From contig OX485805.1 of assembly GCA_950295325.1 (NCBI GenBank), forward strand, positions 26,895,501-26,959,500: a stretch of 64,000 nucleotides of DNA, read 5' to 3'. The first letter of the stretch is position 1, and every line of letters begins with the position of its first letter. Under the pieces are notes generated by a model. The model was not told the DNA's origin. It did not search any database and saw only the letters and a program-made list of their open reading frames with translations. The position numbers were made by a program, and so were the translations under genes. Source of the DNA: Polytrichum commune (Eukaryota > Streptophyta > Polytrichopsida > Polytrichales > Polytrichaceae). Below, piece after piece: positions 47,140 to 59,129 of the stretch.

Positions 47140-48030
47140 ATGGCGGACACAGAAGACATGTCAAGCTCAATCGAAACCCCTAAGTTGAGGATGGACCCTA
47201 AAGTGATTGAAGCCTACCAACGCAACGGCTTCGCAATCGTGCGAAACTTGTTCAGCGAGACAGAGTGCAACCAATTCTCCGACTACTTCACAGCGATGAT
47301 CGAGCGAGGGGGGGATGGCTATGCCGAAACGGATGTTGACACTCAGCATCCTGACCCCCTGAAACGTTACCCTAGGCTGCTGCAACCTCATCGGAGCGAC
47401 GAGGTTGCATTCGGATACATGACCGACCGACGAATTCGAGACTCACTTACATCGCTCAGCATGGGTGCGGAGCCATTCGCTGTGCAGACCATGGTGTATT
47501 TCAAGCCTCCAGGAGGCCGAGGGCAGAATTTGCACCAGGACAACATGTATCTTCTTGTGCACCCGGGCACATGCATAGCCGCATGGCTCGCCCTCGATGA
47601 CTGCGACGAGGAGAACGGGTGCATGGTCTTTGTTCCGAACACAGCTGAGTTGCCAATCATCTGCCAGGTTGAAACCCCAGGGCTGGATGTGGAGCAGTGG
47701 GGGAACATTGAAACACCTCTGCCTCCTCACAGTGCTAAACCGGTGCATGCGTTGATGAAGAAGGGAGATGTAGTTTTCTTCAATGGCAATGTCGTCCATG
47801 GATCCTTCAAGAACCGGAGTGAGACAAGGTTTCGAAGATCCCTAATCGGCCATTACATTGCTGCTGAGGCTAAGCAGGTGGCCAAGTACTACTTCCCTGT
47901 GTTTCGTTTGGACGGTACTAGACTTGATGAGGGTTTCGAACAAAGTGCACCTGGTGGCCCTTGTGGAGTCTACGAGAACGATGACATCAAATTGTCGGGC
48001 ACGTTCAAGGCTTGGGAGGCAGCTCATTAG
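47140..48030 (+). CDS. PhyH-type Fe(II)/2-oxoglutarate dioxygenase, intronless
   Basis: A 296-residue protein of the phytanoyl-CoA dioxygenase superfamily. Members hydroxylate small substrates with Fe(II), oxygen and 2-oxoglutarate; the substrate here is unknown. The iron triad is visible as His132 and Asp134 (NLHQDNMYL) and His220 (NGNVVHGSFKNRS). Arg230 or Arg232 (RFRR) would hold the 2-oxoglutarate carboxylate. The core follows the usual order: N-terminal helix with QRNGFAIVRNLFS, then MVYFKPPGGRGQNLHQD, AAWLALDDCDEENGCM, KKGDVVFF and the final His/Arg strand. No signal peptide or clear C-terminal peroxisome signal (ends AAH), so a cytosolic location is inferred. The start context TTAATGGCG is good and no other Met precedes it. 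The frame is intact and uninterrupted by introns, unlike the phytocyanins. This fits either a retrocopy or an acquired bacterial-like gene, which only a tree could decide. Confidence 0.92.
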   Translation: MADTEDMSSSIETPKLRMDPKVIEAYQRNGFAIVRNLFSETECNQFSDYFTAMIERGGDGYAETDVDTQHPDPLKRYPRLLQPHRSDEVAFGYMTDRRIRDSLTSLSMGAEPFAVQTMVYFKPPGGRGQNLHQDNMYLLVHPGTCIAAWLALDDCDEENGCMVFVPNTAELPIICQVETPGLDVEQWGNIETPLPPHSAKPVHALMKKGDVVFFNGNVVHGSFKNRSETRFRRSLIGHYIAAEAKQVAKYYFPVFRLDGTRLDEGFEQSAPGGPCGVYENDDIKLSGTFKAWEAAH

Positions 48031-49213
48031 CGGAATTCTGGCCTTCTCCGATGTAAGAATCTCTTGCCTTCTCATCGAGCTGCTCGCTTTCGCATCTTTC
48101 CCGTATTAAGTGTGCCCTCCTTCATTCTTTAATGTACAGTTACATAATAGGAAGAGCAAGAAAATTGTCGATGTATCTGATTACTCTCTCGGAGTTGCAT
48201 AACCAGTGTAGCCCTTGTCAGTGTGTATATGGATCTGGAGTAGAGCCTCACATTTATTGGTGACAGATTACGGTGTTGTAAGTTAGTCGTAAAGAGGAGA
48301 TTCAAGTAGTTTACATATGTACAGTTAGGTCTTCAGTTTTTGGTCTCACATTCCTAAGGGTTTGGAGAATTCTCGCCCTTTCTCCTTAGATTTCTGCCCA
48401 ACTCTGAATAGGTAGAGGGCAGTCAAGACAATGTAGGAATGAAACATGGGAATCAATGTATGCTTCATTTGGAGACTTTAATGAAAGTGATTGGAAATTC
48501 TGCTGGATTCAAGCTTTCTTCTTTGTTAACTTTTTGAGAACGACGTTCCGAAAATTACAAGTCTGACTACCTATCAAGTTCCTGATGTCAAACGACTCTA
48601 AGGCAAGAACAGAAGAACAGAAGTGACAGTAACATCCAGCTGTTACTATTGTCCAAGTTTTCGTATAATGTGCAAGGAAAAGCAATGGCAAATTCATCAT
48701 GCCCAAAATTGGTCTGCTTCATCGAGGGAGAGTCGAGGAGATGGATGCCCTTCATGAGCTTCCTGTGATTGATTTGGTAGACGTTGAAATTCCGGGAAGC
48801 TTGCAAGGAATAAGGCTTCTTCTACATTATGAACCCTAAAACTCAAACCCCTGTCCCAACATCCCATCGCCATAGCCAGGGTCGGTCATTCGGCGCCATA
48901 GCCATTTCCTGCTGCATAATTTGAGCGTGATTCGAGCTTTGTAGGGATTGCTGCGCTCAAGAGCACGGCGGTAAATCTGCACACGACTTGGGGGTGTGAA
49001 TACCTTTTTGCTGTTCAATTTGTGATCGAATCAATGCTGAGTTATTCGGGGTCTGGTGTAATGTGCCGATCGTGGAATACAATAAGTTAGATGCTTTACC
49101 ACGTTGTCGATTTGTCTAGGTGTGCCAAGAAGAGGATAGAAAAATCATGGAGAAGAGTATTCAGGGTAGGCAGGTTGAAGAAACATCGACAAACATGTAC
49201 AACTGCCAGGTTG
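48031..49213. other. 3' region of the PhyH gene and intergenic
   Basis: Probable 3' UTR extends to about 48500 (TTTAATGAAAGTGATT near the end). Beyond that, short frames without motifs. Confidence 0.45.
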
Positions 49214-50128
49214 AAGAAATGGCCAACCCTCTCGATATAATCTGCTAGGTGATCTGCCTGAAGAAACATATAATGTACTGTTCTGCACGCAAGGTGAGTT
49301 GCCATTCATTTACATTGAAAGCACGGTGCCTACAGTTCATTCAGGTTCTTCTCATATCGTGTCTGAAGCTACTTGCATGGCTATGTGATTGTAGCTTACA
49401 GAGTATTATCTGAGTGTCCATACACCATAGGCTGCGCTGAGGAATTGTACATGTGTAACTCAATATAGGAGATGCCCAACCATCCTAGTATAATCTACAA
49501 GGTGATCTGGGTGAAGACAAGTGTAATGTACTGTTCTGAACACTTCACACAAGATGAGCTGCCATTCATTTACATTGAAAGCATGGTGTTTACTTACAGT
49601 TCATTCAGTCCTTCTGATATTACAGGACACCACTTGCATGGCTATGTGAATGCAGAATAGGTAGTACTGAGTGTCCATAGTCCACAGGCTGCGCTGAGGA
49701 GTTGTACCTGTGTTTCTCAACATAGGAAATGGCCAACCATCTTGGTATAGTCTGCTAGGTGGTGATTTGACTGAAGAAAACTAGAATGTACTACTCCGCA
49801 CACCAGGTGAGTTGCCATTTATTTACTTTAAAAGCACGTTTCCTACAGTTCATTCGGGTTCTTCTCATATCGTGACTGAAGCTACTTGCATGGCTATGTG
49901 ATGGTAGGATAGAGAGCACTATCTGAATGTCCATAGTAGTGATATGGCTGAAGAAAACTAGAATGTACTATTACGCACACAAGGTGAGGTGCCATTCATT
50001 TACATTGAAGCCACGGTTCCTACTGTTCATTCAGGTTCGTCTGATATTGCCTGAAGCTATTTGCATGGCTATGTGGTTGGAGCATAGACAGTATTATCCA
50101 AGTGTTCGTAGTCCATAGGTTGCGCTGA
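49214..50128 (+). repeat. 257-bp tandem array, three full units and a deleted fourth
   Basis: Units start near 49216, 49469 and 49727 with AATGGCCAACC-like words. A fourth unit from about 49935 lacks the first 80 bases. Shared blocks include GCCATTCATTTACATTGAA, CAGTTCATTCAGG and CTTGCATGGCTATGTG. The blocks look weakly coding (CHSFTL or ELPFIYIES) but frames are not preserved between units. Confidence 0.85.
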
Positions 50129-52452
50129 CCTTCCTACACATTTACAAATGCTTTTACCGTCTCAATTGGATGTGCTAACTATCATGTCCTAATGGCATGT
50201 ATAGTATCCTTGGAGAAGTGGAATAGTTGAAAAATGAATCCCTGTTAGGGCTACTTACCTTACTACAAGAGTGCTTCTACCTCTTTGCATCTCTTTGCTG
50301 AAGGATACTAGTACTAGTAGGGTTTGGTTGACATCTCCTACGTATTTGAAGTGTGAGCTTCCACCATGCATTGGTCCTAGTAAATCGACACAATTTCAAA
50401 TCAAGCTCTTCGCTTGGTTTCTATTTTTTAACCTATGTCTTCTCCTGTCGTTACTCACATGATTGTGTATGTCAGTGCAGCAGTCGAGATTTTTGTCACC
50501 TTTGGCAACTATTCTGATACCCATGGGTAGGTTCTTTGGTATCATTATTTATGTAGATTATTGATACCATGCATCACCTATATACTGGTCCAACATTGGT
50601 TAAAACCCAGCTTGTCCACCTTAGAACTTGTTGCAAATAGGAAATATATTCCCTACTTCACATTCATTGTGATGTTGACCTGCCAAAACGTTAGCAATGT
50701 TAGGAAATTCTTGTTATCTAATATGATCTCCTTGCACGATTTTGAGTTGTTGCAGATCACAATACATAATGACAGGTGAAGGCCTTCATTGCATGGTGGT
50801 GGTCACAGACAGAAAGAGGGTTCTATCTAGAGAGCAACAATTTCTCTCTTGTTCTCGTCGATTATTGGAGCCTTTTGGACTTTTATTTATTGAAGAAACT
50901 CGATTTCAACAACAACTGGATGACTTCATTGAAACTAGTGCCAAGTAATTAATCTCTTCCAACCTTTTTCTCCATTTGCACTATGAAACTTTCAATGTTT
51001 ACAGATAGAATATGTAAGGCTAGGTCAGCCTTGCACGAATGGATTTACAAGTGTCCACTAATTGCAAGCTTTCGTGGTATTTGCTGTTCACACAAAGATG
51101 TTTAAATTTCTTATCTCGATGTCAACCTTGTGGAGCCTCGTGTCAATGCTTTTGGGTCCAGATAAGGTGTTGCAAAAGGGGGGTGTGTGTATATATATAT
51201 ATAAAATCTTTATTTTGTCCACTTTTATGCTGGATTACACGACGAGTTCTCAACCTTGGGAAGAGGAATAGGTCATTAGATTAGTGAATTCAAACTCCTT
51301 CTGAGTCCCCATAACATTATTCAGCTGCTATCAGCTGTTCCATTCCATTCTAATAATAATCTGTGACAGTGCTTCACCTAAATCTTAATCATTTTTTAGG
51401 TTGAGTCTACTTATTGACAAGCATTCGCAAGGTGTAACTCTAACACCTCACATGACATATTCTTGGTCCCACCCAACCTAGTCACTCAGATGAATAATGT
51501 TATGCCTTCTATCAGCTCTTCCTCATCTAGGAAAATGTATAATCTTTTTTATTTTCCAGACATTACCCCATTCCCAAGCAAACATAAATACTGCCATATC
51601 TTGGTCGTATTTCATATTTAATGCACACACTGGGTAGGTGGTGATTACCTAAAATGAAAGCTTGCGATGTGACTTAACTCTTGAACGCACAATCTATTCA
51701 AATACTTCCATAAGTTATACTGATAATTGCACATTAGTGATTTATGAACAAACAATCTATAATTCGAAGACAAGGTTAGCTTGCTTGTGAACCCTTTTGA
51801 TGTACAATTAAGGCAGATGGGTCTTGAACAGTTACTTTTTCCAACTAGCCTACTTCTAGGATATGAAACATGTGATTATCACAAGATGATTGACAACTTC
51901 AAATCGACTCAATGATAACCACTTTCTCATACTTGTTGGAGCTCATATGATTATCTTGAACCATTATCAAAGTGAATATAGATTCTCATGCTCATTAAAG
52001 AGTCATATAGGTCCCCACACTTACACAATTATGTTGATAGCTAGAATGGTTAACACATTTTGAGCATGCAATTCAATCACTTCTAACACATGTCCTGATA
52101 CGAAAAGCAACAACATAAGGCTGACTAGTCTTAAGCACTTTTCATCTCTGGATTGCAGTGTGACATGTGCAATTGAGGAGGAAGTCTGCACCTAAATTGA
52201 TCAGTCATGACTCACAATGTTTGAAGCGGTAATATTGCAAAGCAATTACTTCAAACATCGAACGTGAATAAAAATGCATCATAGCTTTGGACATTGATAC
52301 TCCAATTAAGGCATTTTCTGATAAGCAATCAGGGTGTTGAAATCGTCAACTGCAGATAAAGCATCACAAACACTATATCTCCATTTTCAAATTACTTCAT
52401 GCGCATTCTTTCAGGTGCAATACACCCCCAAAGACTTGAGTAACAATATTTT
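50129..52452. other. intergenic, nothing recognised
   Basis: Short motif-free frames and a (TA) tract at about 51190-51203. Confidence 0.45.
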
Positions 52453-52702
52453 GGTGTCCTTATCAACTAAAATGAGCCAATTGGGCCATTATGAGACAAT
52501 CCTTTTGTCACAATTGATGAGATCTTCCATATTACAATTGATTATTTGCATGGTTTTATAAACATGTGTGGGTGTATTGGAATGGTTGAGTTGTATTTTA
52601 AGAACCCTCAACGGGTATTCTCTCGTACCAACTAGCAATCATTATGTTCCCTACATTAAATTGAGCGGACCAATTGGCTCATTTTAGTTGATAAGGTGAC
52701 CT
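52453..52702. mobile_element. MITE-like inverted-repeat element, 250 bp
   Basis: GGTGTCCTTATCAACTAAAA and TGAGCCAATTGG at the left pair with CCAATTGGCTCATTTTAGTT and GATAAGGTGACC at the right, about 33 bp nearly perfect. No coding sequence. A target duplication was not resolved. Confidence 0.75.
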
Positions 52703-53390
52703 GTAACAAATGAGTAGCTACACTAAATATGTTATTTAGTGTCACATGGTATTTTATGTCAATATGGTAACTTTTCGGATGACACTCATGAACAAGTGAA
52801 CAAATATTGTCATGGATAATGGATGCGTTCATTAATTGGCCACAATCCTACCTTCTCTTGTCGGCAACTTGTGATAAAATATTGTCATGGATGATTGAAA
52901 TCTGGATGGAAATTCACTTGATAAGTGACAGTAATTGAAACACTGTAAATCCATAATCCTCCAAAAGAATTACAAGGAATCATAAATATGTTGAGTTAAC
53001 ATTTAGTGTTGGTGACACTATACCGCAGTTTACAATTAGTATTGAGCAAGACAATTAGAATTGGTGACACTCAATATCATATTCAGTGTAGCCTCTCTTG
53101 TTGCCGTGATCTACAACAAGCAATAAGATAGGTCATGAGCTACCAAAGAAATACTGGATAAAAGGCCATCAGGTGCTCATCACCACATTCTAAACTCTTA
53201 GGAGTCGCATCAGGGCTTCAGTTAAAAAACTTTAAAAAAAAAAAAAAATGAGCATCAAAATCTTTCTGTTGACGTGACGTCCACCATATACTCATGAAGT
53301 GCCTAACATATTTAGTCATTAATAAAAGAAAACTAGACAACCAACAAATACCTAAACAACCACCCCCATGAAGGTTAACTCGTGGAAACG
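52703..53390. other. intergenic, nothing recognised
   Basis: ACACTAAATAT and TTTAGTGT words like those inside the element at 31.2 kb recur at 52732-52740 and about 53000-53095. No gene. Poly-A at 53231-53248. Confidence 0.4.
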
Positions 53391-53749
53391 ACACTAAGAG
53401 TCCTATTAGTGTGGGTGGAAAATTAGAGTGGGAATAATTAACGTGAGCCACACTAATTTCCAATCAAGGTGGAAGTAATGTGGGTCCAAGACCCAGTTCT
53501 TCCCCTAAGTCTTCATGGAGATTTTTGACCAACACATTAGATATTAGCTATAAGAGGAAACTACCACAACATAAAATAATCATGCACATTAATTTTTTAG
53601 AAAAATAATTAAAGTGGCCCATTCTAATTTTCTACTATAAATTTAGTGTGGATTGAAAACTAATGTGGCCCCACATTAATGCCCATCATGAGAACTAGCA
53701 TGGTCTCTAGGAAGCTATTGTAGCCCACAATAATAGGACTACCCGGTGT
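53391..53749. mobile_element. MITE family C, copy 2
   Basis: A 359-bp element aligning with 18659-19025. ACACTAAGAGTCCTATTAGT at the left pairs with ATAATAGGACTACCCGGTGT at the right. It abuts the hAT element at 53758, with only eight bases between them. Confidence 0.8.
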
Positions 53750-53757
53750 TCGTAATC

Positions 53758-54167
53758 CACGGGGGGGTCACTCCATTGTCAAGTTGAACACCACGTGTGA
53801 CCAAAAAAAATCTTCTTTTAGTAAGTTGCACCACCAAAATGGGTCAAAATTTTATCAAATTTTTTTCATGAGTAAATATACACAGTACCTATGACAAAGT
53901 TTAAAGTGGTAACTAAATTTGATGATTTGTTTTTTTCATAAAACATACCGTTTCTAACTAGAATGACACAGATTGAACTAAAACAATTACTAAAAAAAAT
54001 AAAGATGACCAAAAATTTTAAAAACAATATACAAAAGATACTATCAATGGTTATGTATATGTAGAAAAAATATCATAAAATTTAAAATTATATATGGCAT
54101 GTAATATAGGGGTAGCAAACTTTGTCCGCATGTGGTGTCAACTTGACAATGAAATGACCTCCCCATG
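53758..54167. mobile_element. hAT-type MITE, family A, complete copy 2
   Basis: 410 bp, about 90% or more similar by eye to 14034-14442. The ends are CACGGGGGGGTCACT and GACCTCCCCATG. The flanks TCGTAATC and TCCTAATC are an 8-bp duplication with one mismatch. It inserted right beside MITE C. Confidence 0.93.
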
Positions 54168-54884
54168 TCCTAATCACCCAAAATTGAGCAAGGATAGGTA
54201 GAAAACCCTCCCCTATAACAAGGAGATTCTTGAACAAAATAGGGCCAACATGCTCAAATTCGCGTTGGTGGGGATTATCATGATTATTATTATTGTTGCT
54301 ATTACTATTATTGTGTTGACGTGACAAAGAGCCGCTTTACACACGTGACCAAGGGTTGTGAGAAAATTTGATGTAGGATTCTCGTGGTCATGGTCAAGAC
54401 TCAGTGTTCCGTAGACCATGACCAAGACAAATCCACACCAATATTTTTGAAGCCTTGGTCACATGACTTAGTGTAGAGTAGACTTAGATTGGGACATAGT
54501 CTTTTTAAAGTTTTTTTAAAGGTTAAAAATGTGGAATTGTTAACATAAGTTGTACTAAAACAGAAGTGATTAAATCATTATTTCTAACAAAGTTACCTTC
54601 ATTTTTTTGTTGAGATAACCTATTTGGGTTCTCTCGCTGCAAAATCCAAGTGGTCATCGAACATTATCCATTTTTGAGCATGTAGGATTCCATGTACTTT
54701 CTCATGCATTCTTTGATGGTCACTTCTAATTATGGTGGCCTTGCATGAAAAAAAGTGGGATCAATGCTTGTTTCTCAACCAATGAGAGACTTTAGAAAGA
54801 GGTGGTCATGGTCGCTAGTGACTAGTTACTAGAGTAAACATACCAAATAGTCACTGAGGACCTATTTGTCCTGAAATTCATCAG
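54168..54884. other. intergenic with a short inverted repeat
   Basis: ACACGTGACCAAGGG near 54342 pairs with CCTTGGTCACATGA near 54455. An ATTATT/GTT microsatellite lies at about 54280-54312. No gene. Confidence 0.45.
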
Positions 54885-55330
54885 ATGACCAATTGGTCTT
54901 GGAACAATGAACATGGAGAAACGACCACCAATTAGTTACATATGAATTGGTTGAGTTTGAGAAATAGCCAATTCAAATTCAAGCCTTCAAGAAAATGACT
55001 GATCCAGTTAGAGGAATTTACAAAATATCAATAAGGAATCTAAACCGAAAGATGTCGACAGTGTGACCGGTTGGTCTTGGAACAATGAATAGGGAGAACT
55101 GACTGCTCGTTACAGATGAACCAGTTGAGTTTGAGAAATAAACGGTTGAAGGTCAAGAGCTTCAAGAAGTCTCTGTGGAATACACCTCAAATTAATAAAG
55201 AAAAACCCAAGGATCGCAACATGTAACTGGTTGGACTTGGAAACACTAGGATTTTGATTGATTTTTGTCCAAAAATCTTCCCAGACATTTTCTTGGAAAC
55301 ATTGGGATCTCGACTGATTAAGGTAGAAAT
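54885..55330 (-). repeat. dispersed 'NGENR' repeat, tandem pair on the minus strand
   Basis: GGTCTTGGAACAATGAA occurs at about 54894 and 55072 (178 bp apart), each followed by a GAGAA block and GTTGAGTTTGAGAAATA. The second unit continues into CCTCAAATTAATAAAGAAAA and GGTTGGACTTGGAAACACTA. Confidence 0.65.
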
Positions 55331-55355
55331 ACCCAAAGCGGTGAATGACCACTAG

Positions 55356-55757
55356 TGGTGTACTAGACTAGGGGTATAATGATTCTTGTGTGGACCCAAA
55401 ATGGTTAATTGCAACAGTGGTGGCCCAAAAAGGATGCACTGCTAGATGGGATGCAATGAGTGACCGGATAGGTGTTGTTTCACACCACATGCAATCACTT
55501 TTGGATGCCATTAAGTTAACCGTTTTGCGTGTCTTTGTACGCGGAGTAGAATATTGTGATGTTTAGATTAGAAAGACTCTATTATGCAAGTAGGAGATTT
55601 GACTTACTTGCCTCTTTGAAAAAATGTAACTAATTCTTTACAAGGAATCAAATTACAAAACAACTTGCATTCCTCATCATTTCCTCTTCTCCATCTCTGA
55701 AAAACATTGCACAAAATTTCAAGCCACTCGTTCTAGCCGAATCACCTTATTTTCACT
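55356..55757 (+). repeat. dispersed repeat D1, copy 2
   Basis: Partner of 23711-24120; same blocks in the same order, with substitutions throughout. Confidence 0.75.
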
Positions 55758-57094
55758 GCGTTAGGTAGTTCTACCTTATGCCCAAACATCTCGCCAACCA
55801 CTGCGCTCGTCTGCAGTCTGGAACCATATCCATGTACTCTACCAAGAATCTGTGTGGCAGGTAACTGACAGTTTCCCAAATCTCATATGGATTAAATCAA
55901 AACCAGAAATATGTTTTTGTGTACCACAAATGTACAAAAAAAGGATTCATTCACCACTGTAAGGGCATCTGTTTTCTGGTGAATCCAAATTTGCACTCGC
56001 AACTACACCTTATTTACCTAGTTCCCCAGGCAAATGAGAGCTCCAAGTAGCGTCATTAGATTCAGTCATATGTTCGTTTTGTGCGACACGTGTAATATGG
56101 GCTTGAGATCTCGGTTTCGAAGATTGAATGGATGCCGATTGCAAGTTGTCTCACCTGCCTTCCCACGTCCAGGGGTCAATTAAAATAAAAGCTCGATAAT
56201 TTGTGAGCCATAAAGCTCAGAAGATGTCTTATGTGGCCCTAATAACGGTGGGCACTTCCAGCTCCACAAGCATTTCTGAGAGTTTGAATCAGCTTGGAAA
56301 TCGTCTCATCTGGTCAACAATTGTGAATCATGAAGATTGTCACTTCAAGCTCTAGAAACAAAGTAAACACGCAAAATTTATAAGTGTTCTTGGCTAGGGT
56401 TGGTGTATCGTGCTCGAGAGGCCCCGCCTCCCCTTGGTGTGGAAGCGTTTTTTCTCTTTAGTTATGCATTTGGCGTTGGCTTTGTTGGTCTTCTGTCTCA
56501 AAAACCAAAAATAAACAAAAAATAAAATAAAATTATAAGTGTCCTCAGAGAAGATTCTTTTTTCGTAATGATTACATTGGTCATTTTTATTGGGTTCTTA
56601 TATTCTGAGCACACAATCCAACTTCATCACCACACATGTCAATTTGATGTTCACTCTTGAATACAAGCCTTGTCATATACCACTCAAATACATGCATCCA
56701 TCAAATTAAGAAGAGTGACACCACACAAGATATGTGGGCCTTATGTGGTCACCCTTCTTAAGTAATAAGACACCTAGAGTTGAGGTGGTATATGGTAACT
56801 TGAAGGCTTGTTGATAAGAACGGGCACCAAAGTGACACATGTTACGGTGCGATTGGAAGTGCATGGATGTGCAAATGGACATGATGTGGCCCCTAGTCAT
56901 TACGTCACATCATAAATGACGTGATGCTATCACATCGCATCACGTCTAGACATGACACCTGCCGACATGGTTTTTTACTACAACATTTTTATAATTTTGG
57001 GAAAATGCTCTAATCAATTTAAACTAGTGGTTAACTTCTTTAAACAAACAATTAATTCTAAAAAAATATTTAAAAAATTGTATTGTCAAATCTT
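55758..57094. other. intergenic, nothing recognised
   Basis: No motif-bearing frame. At 56395-56520 a GC-richer stretch ends in an A-rich tail with AAAATAAA repeats, like a retroposon 3' end, but its source is unknown. Confidence 0.4.
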
Positions 57095-57380
57095 TTTATT
57101 GCAAGATTGACTATTTAGAAATAAATCTAGATTGTTCGATCTTGTTATTACAAGATTAACCGTTCAGAATCAAATTTAGACCAGTAGACCTTGTTATTGC
57201 TAGATTAACCATTTAGAAGAAGAAAAATTGGACCATTAGATCTTGTTGTTGCAAGATTAACCATTCCCAAAAAATCAGTTTTTCTTTCTTTCTTTTCCTA
57301 GAAGTTGACTATTAAACCAAAAAAATTAAAAATTAAAAAATAAAATATAAAATTGGACTGGTAGATCTTGTACTCAAACA
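57095..57380. repeat. diverged tandem repeat, about 55-bp units
   Basis: Four to five units share GATCTTGTTATTGCAAGATT, AACCATTTAGAA and AAATTGGACCATTAG. Each unit can also fold, since CTTGTTATTGCAAG is nearly palindromic. Confidence 0.75.
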
Positions 57381-59111
57381 AAATCTAACAACCCAATTTT
57401 TTTGAAATTTTTGGAATTTGTTTTTCTTTTGCAGTCGACTAGGGGGTTGATAGTTTCAATTTACCCTTCGGCAAATTGTCATGTTTACCGCTTGCCGACA
57501 TGACTTTTTTGGTATGGCGTAATGTTTTTGTCACAGGACGTGATGTGACATGATGGATATGGACGTGAAATCCTTGGGAATGTGTGCTCAAAACATATGC
57601 ACCATTCCAATCTCTAGGTTCGACTAATAACACAATTGGGAGGGCCTTTGCCATCATTTTGAGGACAAAGAGAGTTGACTAATCTTGTCATGATCAATTA
57701 CATGCCTAAATAAGATATGTCATCTCTATTAGAAACATGTTAAGTTAGTATAACTGACAATATGTATCCCTCCTTTGAAGTGTCCAGATACTCTCGTTAC
57801 TAATCAACATACATTTTACTAAGTTTCCATGTACACATAGGGATGAGTCCTCTTTTAAATAGGTATTACTTATGCATATTGTCTACACAACATTCTTCCT
57901 AGAAGTGTTAGGGTTCCGTTGTCTTTAACTTTTAACCTGTAAATATGGAATGCCTTCATTCCCAAAATGAGTGTAGGAAACATAACAGATTATGTCCTAT
58001 GAAATCACATGATTCCTAGGTGCATAAAAGCCCAACATGAAGGTCTTTGCGCAAGTGATAGCTCACGTTTGCAATTACTTAACAACCCTCAATCACGTCC
58101 ATATGGCTTCTTCACTATTTAATAATATATGTCAAGTGGCTAACAAAAAGAATCCTAGTTGTTATTTGGTGAAGATCGTAATTCCATAATGAAGAGTCCA
58201 ATTCTGAAGGATTCAGGGAGGTGGTTCCAAACCACGTAGCCTCACCTCTTAGCAACTTATTAACAAGAGGAAAGAATTTAAACAAGGAGGTGTCAAGAAA
58301 ATCAGATAAGCACTCTTCACATAAACCTCCTACTCCAATGTATTCATTGTTTTTGTAAGTCCATTACGCAAATTTTAACACCGACTATGGGAGTTTATTT
58401 GTAGTTATTGAGGTTTAGACTACAATAATTTTCAAGTTCTTAACACTGCATACAATGACCGACTACCAATAGGTTGTTCCCATAGAATTTCTCAGAGGAT
58501 CCTTGATAGAAGTGAGCAACTCTTCAAAAGGCGTGTAGCGTTTTGCAAAAGAAGTCATCACCTATGCCCATGCTCCCTAGGATATCACACAACATTTTAA
58601 TAGTACATTAGGTGTCAATGGACTTCTTAATTGTTATCAATGTCAACAAAGCTTTCATTTTTTCTAAGATATAAACAACTCTATAAAATCTGAAGTAGAA
58701 ATGGCTTTTAGATTTAAGTAAGTAAGGAGGGTCAATTAGATTTAAGTAAAGTCCGGGGGGTGGACTCTTCATGGGAAACCTAAAAAAAATCTTCACAAAA
58801 TTCAAAGTTAGTGTATAGTTTTGAATCACTTTCACTTGAATCTAGGTAGGGATCAGGAGCTCTCCACTTTACCATGCTTGCACCCTTATACTAAATTTTT
58901 CATTTTAATGTGATAATTGCCCACACTACATAAACAAAATATAAATCATGAAATAAACAAACCTTTACTACATATGTAGTCCACTTTCACTTTCCAGCAA
59001 TAAAATTATTGAACATTTTTTTCATCCATAGGGTTTAACTCATAATAACATGACCTTCAAACGCATGTCATTGGGTTGAACTAAGGTAAGTTGGATGAAA
59101 CTAACACATCT
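57381..59111. other. intergenic, nothing recognised
   Basis: AT-rich; no coding motif or clear element ends. Confidence 0.4.
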
Positions 59112-59129
59112 GGGGCCATTCACGATCAG

